From positions 1 to 5,500 of the forward strand of contig JAAZON010000209.1 in NCBI GenBank assembly GCA_012797725.1: DNA of 5,500 nucleotides. Reading direction: 5' to 3'. Position 1 is the first letter of the stretch; each line of letters opens with the position of its first letter. A program made the position numbers and the translations under genes. Of this stretch, positions 1 to 5,500 are shown one piece after another. The notes beneath the pieces are model-generated. The model was not told the DNA's origin and made no database searches. It saw only the letters and a program-made list of their open reading frames with translations. The stretch is from SAR324 cluster bacterium (lineage in GTDB: Bacteria > Bdellovibrionota > UBA2361 > JAAZON01).

Positions 1-127
1 AGCGGTAAAATGCTGGCTCTTTTTGCTTCTGCGAACAGCGGTCCGCTTAACCGCTGACTGCTTCTGAGTCTGCTTTGCCGTTTCCGCCAACGGAAATTAA
101 GACGGGAGCAAGGCCCTCCTGCTCTCG
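1..127. other. GC-rich, hairpin-rich flank with no confident gene
   Basis: This stretch is about 55% G+C by hand count, clearly above the AT-leaning genes beside it. It holds three inverted repeats: CAGCGGT/ACCGCTG (36-42 with 50-56), TTTCCG/CGGAAA (81-86 with 91-96) and GGGAGCA/TGCTCTC (104-110 with 120-126, one G-T pair). Two edge-cut reading frames exist. On the plus strand, 1-57 is open and ends in TGA at 55-57. On the minus strand, a frame from TTG (90-88) to the left edge encodes 30 residues rich in Lys, Arg, Gln and Ala. The minus frame has no Shine-Dalgarno sequence and follows a stop directly, so I do not call it a gene, although it could be the start of a basic protein. The stretch may instead be the 3' untranslated region and terminator zone of the leftward operon. 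Confidence 0.4.
104..126 (-). terminator. possible terminator hairpin after the leftward operon
   Basis: An inverted repeat (104-110 with 120-126) begins two bases past the TAG stop of the ligase-like gene. In minus-strand RNA the stem is five contiguous pairs plus one pair beyond an A-C mismatch. It is followed by a loosely T-rich stretch but no real U-tract. A second hairpin (81-96) follows. The position is right for a terminator or an RNA-stabilising stem, but the missing U-run makes intrinsic termination doubtful. Confidence 0.25.
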
Positions 128-1531
128 CTAATTGCTTCTCTGTTTTTTTGTTAACTGACTCGAAATCTCAAAACTAGAGAGAATTCCAATTGCAAAAAGC
201 GCAACAAGGAGCACTTCACTATCTCCGAAGTTATATTCAACGAGACCTGCAACTTGCCAAGAAATTATCGCGCAGCCAATACTTCGAGCTAGAATAGGAT
301 TTTCTGCGGTACGGAATGCATGAGATAATACCAGTGTAAGCCACCAGAGAAAAACAGAGAGTCCAATCCAACCAGTTTCAGCCGTGATATTTAGTAAATT
401 GTTATGAAAATGAGTCATTCCAGGTGGAATCGAAAGAGAATATTCACGGAGATATTTAGAATTCTTCAGGCCGACACCAAGTGGATAGTTAAAAACAAGC
501 TCCGATCCGATTTTCCAGATCTCACTTCGACCTCCAGTCATGAAAAAATGCCTGGGTGATTCAACAATGCGCGTTCGTATGGGCTGAAATGATATCAAGA
601 GAATAATAGCTATAAAAATAATTCCAAAAACCCATTTTTTTGCGTATTTGAAAGCAAAAATAATAGATCCAACTAAAACCCCAGCCCATGGGCCGCGTTT
701 TAAATTACTTAAAAGAGCAGTACAAAGAAAAGGAATTGAAAGAAAGAACAGAACATATATAGAGCTTAAAGCACGTATCCCATATTCCTTCCATGCTTTA
801 ATAAGTACTGCCAAAATAATTCCTGTCGCAAGGAGGAGGCACGATAGAGCCCAAAGAGAATCCATTTCAGCCAAGGAAAGGAAGGCTAAGATACTAAGAA
901 GTATTGTAAGCAAAAAGATAACGGGAATAAATTTGATAATGCGTTGATGAAGATTGAGATTCGCCTTGATATTGTAAGCACATAGACCAATAGCAAGAAA
1001 CAAACTAATGCCGAGTTGTCCTGATTCACTGACTTGGCCTATTAGAACTCGTGGGTATGACGGATGTATTGCTGCAATAAAAGTATTTATAGCAGCCAGG
1101 CTTTGTCCAGCAACAAGCCAAAATACAAGCTTTAAAGCATTGTTCTTGGATGCAACTTCTCGAATCGCAAATAGCATTACTGCAAAAAGAAAAAGAGTTA
1201 GGCAGGAACGAAGACTATTAAGAGGATTTCGTCCAAGGACTGATATTATTGAGAAAACTCCAATCAATAAAAGGAAAGCTTCGGGGATTTGAGCCTTTTT
1301 ATCTTGAGGGGTGCTAAGTTTTGGTCCTTTTTTCAGGAGCCACAGAAGGGAAAGAGGTGAGATGGCCCAGTATGCAAATATTAGACGTATTGGAAGAAAA
1401 AAGGCCGCAGCACACGAGAGAGGGAAAGCAAATTTTTCAAACCCTTTGTCACATAATTCGCTAAGGGCCCGTATTTTTTGGGCTATAAGGAGGTATATTG
1501 AGTTGGCCACTTTCTCCCTGCAAATCTGCAT
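128..1531 (-). CDS. O-antigen ligase / Wzy_C-family multi-pass membrane protein
   Basis: This is probably an integral inner-membrane glycosyltransferase of the Wzy_C superfamily. That superfamily includes WaaL ligases, some polysaccharide polymerases and PglL-type protein O-oligosaccharyltransferases, all of which use lipid-linked glycans on the periplasmic face. The 467-residue protein has about 12 hydrophobic segments, roughly at 34-66, 83-101, 107-123, 133-153, 170-188, 198-245 (two), 255-275, 282-316 (two), 386-404, 412-432 and 438-454. Family landmarks are Arg279 in KRGPWAG, then a long loop with GGRSEIWKIG (333-342), YPLGVG (349-354) and HFHNNLLNITAETGW (374-388), where His376 fits the conserved catalytic His. 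The length is normal for the family. The ATG at 1531 has no Shine-Dalgarno sequence and is preceded by an in-frame stop six codons upstream. A GTG at 1510, just after AGGGAG, is an alternative start. The gene is second in an apparent operon, 40 bp after its neighbour. Ligase, polymerase and protein-glycosylating roles cannot be separated from sequence alone. Confidence 0.85.
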   Translation of the reverse strand: MQICREKVANSIYLLIAQKIRALSELCDKGFEKFAFPLSCAAAFFLPIRLIFAYWAISPLSLLWLLKKGPKLSTPQDKKAQIPEAFLLLIGVFSIISVLGRNPLNSLRSCLTLFLFAVMLFAIREVASKNNALKLVFWLVAGQSLAAINTFIAAIHPSYPRVLIGQVSESGQLGISLFLAIGLCAYNIKANLNLHQRIIKFIPVIFLLTILLSILAFLSLAEMDSLWALSCLLLATGIILAVLIKAWKEYGIRALSSIYVLFFLSIPFLCTALLSNLKRGPWAGVLVGSIIFAFKYAKKWVFGIIFIAIILLISFQPIRTRIVESPRHFFMTGGRSEIWKIGSELVFNYPLGVGLKNSKYLREYSLSIPPGMTHFHNNLLNITAETGWIGLSVFLWWLTLVLSHAFRTAENPILARSIGCAIISWQVAGLVEYNFGDSEVLLVALFAIGILSSFEISSQLTKKQRSN

Positions 1532-1571
1532 AGCTATGGCGTTTTGCTATGTTGGTTGACGCTAGAGATCC

Positions 1572-2699
1572 TTATTCTTGGTCTTTGTCGGCAGCATCTC
1601 CTTCTTCAAGGGAAGGATCTATAGACATATTTAATGCTTCTCCGCCATCTTCCTCTAGAGACGCCTCGCCTTCTTCAAAACGTTTCTTTGCAAACTCCGC
1701 AACATCTTCTGGTATATTTTTGTTTTTTGAAACGCTGTCCAAATAACTTTGAGTAGCTTCGTCATAGCTTATATGTTCTTCGGCTCCTGCAAGAAGTTTC
1801 TTTCTCACTTCAGGATTCTTGATACTTGCTACCTCATCTATGACAAGGCGTAATCCATCTGTACCAGAATTTATTAAAGCCTTCACGGCAAGTGGGGAGT
1901 ATTGATCTTGTTTCTTTACCAGTTCTTGTAAATAGGGCATAGCATCAGGTTCTGGTATGAATTCACCAAGACCAATCCCTCGAGAATAATACCCGTCTGG
2001 ATCCCCTGCTTTTTGTGTCTGGTTATAAAGAAGCTCGGCTGCCAAGCGGGTTCCTTGATTAGTCACTGCCGCAATAGAAGCTTCCTGTATTATTTCATTT
2101 GTGGATTCCATTTGAGTGCCAAGAAAACGAACAACATCATCTCCTCCCGTAGCAAGCTCAATTGCCTCAGCAAAAATATCAGATTCTTGAGAGTTCTTTG
2201 AATTTTTAATTGCATCAATGAGCGTTGAAATGTTGTCAACTTTACCACTCACAGCTAGTAGCTCAGCATAATAACCTTTAGCTTCCTGGGATGTCTCACT
2301 TGAGAGTAGTAGATCTTTTATTGAAGCATAAAAAGAGTCACACCAAGTGCATTCCGGGCCAGGCCTAGTAAACTGCTCCAAAACCAAATCGTCATAATCA
2401 GCCGCCGCTTTCTTTACAGCCTCTAAAGCTTGATCGGCAGAAGAATATATTTCAGTTGCAGACTTAACTTCTTCGGCCATGACATCTTCCCCTTCAAGAT
2501 CTTCCGAGGATCCCGCTTCATCGTCGCTTGCAGGATTAGCTTGGGGGGTTGGGCCACTTAAGTTATCAGTTCCCGTATTCGAAGAGATTTGAGTGCCTGT
2601 GCTGCCTGTAGGACCGGTCGTACCCTTTGGTTTAAAGACAAAAAACAAAGCTGCTGCAGCAACGATTACGAATACTATGATTGGCAGAATTTTCTTCAT
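1572..2699 (-). CDS. membrane-anchored helical-repeat (HEAT-like) protein with a lone CxxC
   Basis: I do not recognise a named family. The 375-residue product starts with two lysines and a hydrophobic segment (about 4-22) followed by FKPK. It has no lipobox and no clear cleavage site, so it is probably an N-terminal anchor with the rest in the periplasm. Residues 26-56 are a Gly/Thr/Ser/Pro linker with collagen-like GPTGSTG, and 59-78 are strongly acidic. Residues 82-340 appear almost entirely alpha-helical, with paired amphipathic helices (about 155-310) resembling HEAT or similar repeats. The tail (341-375) is acidic. The only two cysteines, Cys117 and Cys120, form CTWC after FTRPGPE. This resembles a glutaredoxin/thioredoxin active-site turn, but I see no clear remaining thioredoxin fold. 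It is not a haem site, since CxxC is followed by Asp. The ATG at 2699 has AAGGA 11 bases upstream. It leads the operon with the ligase-like gene, which suggests envelope work. A scaffold, a redox protein or a glycoprotein are all possible. Confidence 0.8.
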   Translation of the reverse strand: MKKILPIIVFVIVAAAALFFVFKPKGTTGPTGSTGTQISSNTGTDNLSGPTPQANPASDDEAGSSEDLEGEDVMAEEVKSATEIYSSADQALEAVKKAAADYDDLVLEQFTRPGPECTWCDSFYASIKDLLLSSETSQEAKGYYAELLAVSGKVDNISTLIDAIKNSKNSQESDIFAEAIELATGGDDVVRFLGTQMESTNEIIQEASIAAVTNQGTRLAAELLYNQTQKAGDPDGYYSRGIGLGEFIPEPDAMPYLQELVKKQDQYSPLAVKALINSGTDGLRLVIDEVASIKNPEVRKKLLAGAEEHISYDEATQSYLDSVSKNKNIPEDVAEFAKKRFEEGEASLEEDGGEALNMSIDPSLEEGDAADKDQE

Positions 2700-2710
2700 G
2701 AGTTTCTAAA

Positions 2711-2715
2711 TCCTT
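2711..2715 (-). promoter_or_regulatory. ribosome binding site of the anchored repeat protein
   Basis: On the minus strand AAGGA lies 11 bases before the ATG at 2699. The spacing is slightly long, but it is the only purine-rich match upstream and supports this start, which also begins a convincing Met-Lys-Lys plus hydrophobic anchor sequence. Confidence 0.5.
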
Positions 2716-2774
2716 AAGTCCATTAAGAAAGCTTTTTCATTCTCAAGGGGTTCAATTTGTTTAACCACCTAAAG

Positions 2775-2783
2775 TGTATAACA
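2775..2783 (-). promoter_or_regulatory. candidate extended -10 promoter for the leftward operon
   Basis: Read on the minus strand this is TGTTATACA, a TG-n-TATACA match to an extended -10 element (four of six hexamer bases). No good -35 is visible, as expected for extended -10 promoters. Transcription would begin near 2768 and give a leader of roughly 70 bases. AT-rich intergenic DNA makes chance matches common. Confidence 0.22.
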
Positions 2784-2863
2784 TGTTCTTATTATTTGAA
2801 AAAGCATTTGAAGAAGTAAGTTTTGAAGGGTTTTTTAAAGCTTCTGCTTCAGTTTGCAGTTAA
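2783..2863 (+). CDS. doubtful 26-residue small ORF in the divergent intergenic region
   Basis: ATG at 2783 opens a frame that ends at TAA 2861-2863 and encodes 26 residues beginning MFLLFEKAFEEV. The DNA has three TTTGAA repeats (2795, 2807, 2822) spaced by 12 and 15 bases. They stay in frame and give Phe-Glu pairs, so the peptide has a crude amphipathic Phe/Glu pattern. There is no Shine-Dalgarno sequence. It could be a leader peptide, a decayed gene end, or chance in AT-rich DNA; chance is the safest reading. Confidence 0.12.
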   Translation: MFLLFEKAFEEVSFEGFFKASASVCS

Positions 2864-2902
2864 ATCCAATTTAGCTAAAGAGACCGAGAAAAAATCCCGA
2901 TT

Positions 2903-2908
2903 TATACA
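2903..2908 (+). promoter_or_regulatory. candidate -10 element for the HPt/response-regulator operon
   Basis: TATACA lies six bases before the ATG at 2915. No convincing -35 hexamer is seen 16-18 bases upstream. If it is used, the transcript would start at about 2915, making it leaderless for that ATG or giving a leader of about 15 bases to the alternative ATG at 2930. Confidence 0.2.
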
Positions 2909-2914
2909 TATGTT

Positions 2915-3274
2915 ATGGAAGAAAAAAACATGGTGGCAAGTGGCTTCTCAAAGGCATTCGGCCTGTTTGTTTCCGAACTGAAATTGGATGTTCAGGAAGC
3001 TCAAAGAGTCTTATTCGAAGGTGAAATTCCCGAAATAGACTTGTGTAAAGCGCTTGGCGATAAATTCCATAAATTGAAAGGAGGGGCAGGCTTCTTTCAG
3101 CTACATGAAATTTTTCATTTAGCAAGAGAACTTGAAGCTTATCTAAGGGATGAATCAGAGAGCAGATTGGATAGCTTTAAAGAAATGAAAACCCTGATTT
3201 GCGCTCTTGAAAAAGCAGCAGCGGCAATTCCGGAGGTACCATTTAGCGAAGAAAAGGAATCACCAGGTGCCTGA
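2915..3274 (+). CDS. stand-alone histidine phosphotransfer (HPt) domain protein
   Basis: This is a cytoplasmic phosphorelay shuttle expected to carry phosphate on a histidine between receiver domains. The 119-residue product is essentially one HPt four-helix bundle. The signature FHKLKGGAGFF (51-61) carries the phospho-acceptor His52 with the conserved Lys-Gly after it, followed by the helix containing LARELEAYL (about 69-77). No kinase ATPase, receiver or membrane segment is present. The length is typical of free HPt proteins. The gene ends inside the start of the next gene, with GTG 3267 lying within its last codons, so the two are co-transcribed and probably translationally coupled. The start is uncertain. 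ATG 2915 lacks a Shine-Dalgarno sequence, while the in-frame ATG at 2930 has GGAAG at 2917-2921, eight bases upstream, and would remove only five residues. The HPt call is strong from the motif. The cognate kinase is not in view. Confidence 0.87.
   Translation: MEEKNMVASGFSKAFGLFVSELKLDVQEAQRVLFEGEIPEIDLCKALGDKFHKLKGGAGFFQLHEIFHLARELEAYLRDESESRLDSFKEMKTLICALEKAAAAIPEVPFSEEKESPGA
2917..2921 (+). promoter_or_regulatory. possible Shine-Dalgarno for the alternative HPt start at 2930
   Basis: GGAAG followed by eight bases and ATG at 2930. It is a modest match, but better than anything before the ATG at 2915, so it bears on which start is used. Confidence 0.3.
3254..3259 (+). promoter_or_regulatory. 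ribosome binding site that sets the GTG start of the response regulator
   Basis: AAGGAA sits inside the end of the HPt gene, seven bases before GTG 3267. It makes this GTG the best start. The longer in-frame option from TTG 3207 would add 20 residues, very rich in Lys, Arg and Gln, that do not belong to the receiver fold and only overlap HPt coding sequence. Confidence 0.6.
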
Positions 3275-4100
3275 CGTTATTATTGTTCATTACGATCAAG
3301 TTGAAAGCGAGCTATTAGCCAAAATGGCGCTGGAGGCAGGTTTTCGTGCTAAGACCACTACATCCGCACAAACTGCACGAGAGTGGTTGAAGATTGGGGA
3401 TTATTCAGCAGTGTTTAGTCACCGCTATATTCCAATCAGAGAGCAAAAGGAGCTTGCCGATCTTCTTTGGATCGGAAGTCCTGAATCAAGTTTTGTCGTA
3501 TTTGATCTTGATCCTGATGTTGAGTATGAAATTGGTGAGGCGCGGTTGCTTGGTGCGGAAGTGGCAACTGGCCCCAAAGCCATGTCGCTGCTTCAAGAGA
3601 TATTTGAGAAATTAAGTCAAAAACGGAATCTAAAATCCACAGATTTTCGTGTACTTGTTGTTGAAGATCTAGATTCTCCACGCTATGTAATTTCACTTTA
3701 TATAGAAGAACTTGGCTATTCTTTAGTTGATGGAGTTGCATCTGCAAAGGAAGCAATTACCGAGTTAGAAGGCAATCCAGAAAAGTATTCGTGCATTGTT
3801 ACTGATATTAGAATGCCGGGGATAGATGGAAGACAGTTAATAGAATTAGTACGAAATCATCCAAAATTACAGCATCTGCCAATAGTTGTTTTAACTGCCT
3901 ACGGTACTTCTGAAGCTTTGATGGATTGCCTAAATGCTGGAGCTAGTGGTTTTCTGGTTAAACCTCCCAAAAAGGCTGATCTTCTCAGAGAGCTGTCTCG
4001 TGCAAGGCGAATAGCCGCAAAGCAGGCAAGCCCTCGTCTAGCTAGCATAGACGAAGTAGAAATGATCCGGCGCATCCTTGAGTCTCGCGGCCTTGTGTAA
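3267..4100 (+). CDS. response regulator with two receiver domains, the first degenerate
   Basis: This is a cytoplasmic phosphorelay regulator of 277 residues with no DNA-binding or enzymatic output domain. Receiver 2 (about 127-250) is complete: the acidic pair Glu133-Asp134 in VLVVEDLD, phospho-acceptor Asp180 in VTDIRMPG, Thr210 in VVLTAYG and Lys232 in LVKPP. Receiver 1 (about 3-115) keeps the alternating fold, starting VIIVHYDQ, but the phospho-acceptor position aligns with His52 (or Ser51) in FSHRYIP, the acidic pair is largely lost, and the Lys-Pro motif is altered to GPK. It is a pseudo-receiver that cannot be phosphorylated in the usual way. A short helical tail follows (256-277). GTG 3267 is chosen because AAGGAA precedes it by seven bases and the receiver fold begins at once; it overlaps the HPt gene by 8 bp. 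Receiver 2 probably exchanges phosphate with the HPt protein and acts by protein-protein contact, as in Spo0F- or CheY-like regulators. Receiver 1 may serve in dimerisation or docking. Confidence 0.9.
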   Translation: MPDVIIVHYDQVESELLAKMALEAGFRAKTTTSAQTAREWLKIGDYSAVFSHRYIPIREQKELADLLWIGSPESSFVVFDLDPDVEYEIGEARLLGAEVATGPKAMSLLQEIFEKLSQKRNLKSTDFRVLVVEDLDSPRYVISLYIEELGYSLVDGVASAKEAITELEGNPEKYSCIVTDIRMPGIDGRQLIELVRNHPKLQHLPIVVLTAYGTSEALMDCLNAGASGFLVKPPKKADLLRELSRARRIAAKQASPRLASIDEVEMIRRILESRGLV

Positions 4101-4197
4101 TCCTCTATCTTTTTAAGTTTTGTAAGCCGATACTGAACTTTTCGTCACAGTAAAGACGCCTTTGCCCTTTGGATTTCCTGGCGTATTATTAGTGCAT
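4101..4197 (+). promoter_or_regulatory. intergenic gap before metH with a candidate promoter
   Basis: The gap holds TTGCCC (4162-4167) and TATTAT (4184-4189), 16 bp apart, a plausible sigma-70-type pair. The -10 ends eight bases before the metH ATG, so the transcript would be nearly leaderless, which fits the lack of a Shine-Dalgarno sequence there. ACGCC/GGCGT (4156-4160 with 4180-4184) is a short inverted repeat spanning the promoter. I see no terminator for the upstream operon and no cobalamin or SAM riboswitch; a nearly leaderless transcript would have no room for one. Confidence 0.28.
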
Positions 4198-5500
4198 ATG
4201 AAGGACATTTTTTCCGCACTCAAAAATCTTCTTGAACACCGTATCCTTTTGCTAGATGGTGCTATGGGCACAATGGTGCAGGCGCTTGGGTTAGATGAAG
4301 ACTCATATCGTGGAAAGCGTTTTAAAAATCATAAAAAAGACCTTAAAGGTAACCACGATATTTTGAGTATTAGTTACCCTGAAGTAATTGAGCGAATACA
4401 CAGGGACTATTTGAATGCTGGCGCTGACATAATTGAAACTAATACATTAAATGCCCAGGCAATTTCACAGAGTGATTATGATGTATCAGATTATGCTTAT
4501 GAATTAAACCTATCAGCAGCTAAGTTAGCACGAAAAGCCGCAGATGAGTTTAACTTAAGAACTCCAGACAAACCTCGCTTTGTTGCCGGAGCCATTGGTC
4601 CAACTAATCGAACCGCCTCTATTCCTCCTGACGTGAATGATCCATCGTTTCGAAATATAAGCTTTGATGAATTATCGACTGCCTACGAAGAGCAAATTCG
4701 CGGCTTGATTGATGGTGGTGTGGACTTGCTTCTGATAGAGACGGTTTTCGACACACTAAATGCAAAAGCAGCAATCTTTGCTGTTAATCGAGTTCTCGAA
4801 ACAAAGAATAATATTGTACCGCTTATGATATCTGGTACTATCACAGATCTAAGTGGTCGTACATTATCTGGGCAAACCCCAGAAGCCTTTTGGAATTCAA
4901 TTTCTCACGCAAAGAATCTAATTAGCGTGGGGTTCAATTGTGCCCTTGGAGCAAGGCAGCTTAAACCCTTTTTGCAGGAACTTTCACGAGTAGCACCCGT
5001 ATTTTTAAGTGCCTACCCAAATGCGGGTTTACCCAATGAGTTTGGAGGTTATGATGAAGATCCTGAAGTCTTCAGCGAGCAGATTAAAGATTTTGCTGAA
5101 AACGGCCTTCTTAATATTGTGGGTGGTTGCTGCGGGACAACGCCAGATCATATTAGGAAGATAGCCTCTTGGCTTGATGCTTATAGTCCCAGAAAAGTTC
5201 CAGCTAGAAAACCGGGTCTTCATTTGAGCGGTCTTGAACCTTTTACGATAAGTGCCCTTAGTAATTTTGTGAATATAGGAGAGCGTACAAATGTTTCTGG
5301 TTCCAAAAAGTTTGCAAAGCTTATCATGGAAGAAAAGTTTGAAGAGGCGCTAAATGTAGCTCGTGAGCAAGTAGATAATGGAGCGCAGATAATAGATATC
5401 AATTTTGACGAAGGGCTTTTAGATTCTGAAAAAGTAATGGGGAAATTTTTAAACCTTATTGCTTCAGAGCCAGATATCGCCCGTGTGCCTATAATGATTG
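4198..5500 (+). CDS. metH: cobalamin-dependent methionine synthase, N-terminal part
   Basis: This cytoplasmic enzyme transfers the methyl group of 5-methyltetrahydrofolate to homocysteine through cobalamin, making methionine and tetrahydrofolate. The 434 codons seen cover the homocysteine-binding domain and the first part of the folate-binding domain. Landmarks are DGAMGTM (20-26), [17 protein letters not shown] (134-141), [13 protein letters not shown] and [16 protein letters not shown]. The zinc ligands are Cys248 in GFNCALG and Cys311-Cys312 in GGCCGTTP. Folate-domain motifs [11 protein letters not shown] (359-369) and IIDINFDE (398-405) follow. These cysteines fall one residue from E. coli MetH (247, 310, 311), and both proteins have DG at 20-21, which supports ATG 4198. 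An in-frame GTG at 4192 is a less likely alternative. No Shine-Dalgarno sequence is seen. Full-length MetH is about 1,230 residues, so the cobalamin and activation domains should lie past the right edge. The frame has no break. Confidence 0.97.
   Translation, partial: MKDIFSALKNLLEHRILLLDGAMGTMVQALGLDEDSYRGKRFKNHKKDLKGNHDILSISYPEVIERIHRDYLNAGADIIETNTLNAQAISQSDYDVSDYAYELNLSAAKLARKAADEFNLRTPDKPRFVAGAIGPTNRTASIPPDVNDPSFRNISFDELSTAYEEQIRGLIDGGVDLLLIETVFDTLNAKAAIFAVNRVLETKNNIVPLMISGTITDLSGRTLSGQTPEAFWNSISHAKNLISVGFNCALGARQLKPFLQELSRVAPVFLSAYPNAGLPNEFGGYDEDPEVFSEQIKDFAENGLLNIVGGCCGTTPDHIRKIASWLDAYSPRKVPARKPGLHLSGLEPFTISALSNFVNIGERTNVSGSKKFAKLIMEEKFEEALNVAREQVDNGAQIIDINFDEGLLDSEKVMGKFLNLIASEPDIARVPIMI

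Noticed and set aside
648..1559. Three plus-strand open frames (648-947, 1008-1292, 1311-1559) opposite the ligase-like gene
   Set aside because: They lie antisense to a gene with clear membrane topology and family motifs, and their basic low-complexity products look like reverse-strand readings of hydrophobic codons.
2340..2351. Haem c attachment site
   Set aside because: The motif is CTWC followed by Asp, not His.
2633..2699. Type IV prepilin or lipoprotein signal at the N-terminus of the anchored protein
   Set aside because: There is no Gly-Phe-x-x-x-Glu cleavage motif and no Cys lipobox after the hydrophobic segment.
3207..3266. Longer response-regulator start at TTG 3207
   Set aside because: It adds 20 residues dominated by Lys, Arg and Gln with no receiver character, and GTG 3267 has a well-placed AAGGAA.
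3436..3756. Minus-strand open frame of 106 codons opposite the response regulator
   Set aside because: Its Gln/His/Leu-rich product has no recognisable domain and is antisense to well-conserved receiver domains.
4101..4197. Cobalamin or SAM riboswitch, or MetR operator, upstream of metH
   Set aside because: At 97 bp the gap is too short for a cobalamin riboswitch, no conserved core is recognisable, and the TGAA-CTTTT-CGTC stretch fails the second half of a MetR palindrome.
5029..5402. Two minus-strand open frames opposite metH
   Set aside because: They are antisense to strongly conserved MetH zinc-site and folate-domain motifs.

Overview
The window looks like ordinary chromosome from a Gram-negative, probably proteobacterial, bacterium with AT-leaning DNA. 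The evidence is a WaaL/Wzy_C-type envelope glycan enzyme, a membrane-anchored protein with a long extracytoplasmic domain, a phosphorelay pair, and a long cobalamin-dependent methionine synthase that aligns residue for residue with the Escherichia coli MetH N-terminus. I cannot place the species. I see no mobile element, CRISPR array, tRNA or rRNA.

Layout. Positions 1-127 are a short, GC-richer (about 55%), hairpin-rich stretch with no confident gene. From 2699 down to 128, two genes run leftward 40 bp apart and look like one operon: first a 375-residue protein with an N-terminal membrane anchor, a Ser/Thr/Pro/Gly and acidic linker, a lone CxxC and a helical-repeat body, then a 467-residue multi-pass O-antigen ligase-like protein. 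Positions 2700-2914 are a divergent intergenic region with likely promoters in both directions and one doubtful tiny ORF. From 2915 rightward come a 119-residue stand-alone histidine phosphotransfer (HPt) protein and, overlapping it by 8 bp, a 277-residue two-receiver response regulator starting at GTG 3267. After a 97-bp gap, metH starts at 4198 and runs off the right edge.

How the genes work together. The HPt and response-regulator pair is a self-contained middle of a phosphorelay. The second receiver has every catalytic residue, while the first has lost its phosphoacceptor Asp. No histidine kinase or output domain is present, so both partners must lie elsewhere. The leftward operon suggests an envelope function, with the anchored protein as a partner or even a glycosylation substrate of the ligase-like enzyme; that is inference. 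metH is a housekeeping gene with no evident link to its neighbours.

Nothing here is clearly a new system. The items most worth a second look are the ligase/linker-protein pairing, the glutaredoxin-like CxxC in the anchored protein, and the HPt/pseudo-receiver phosphorelay unit.
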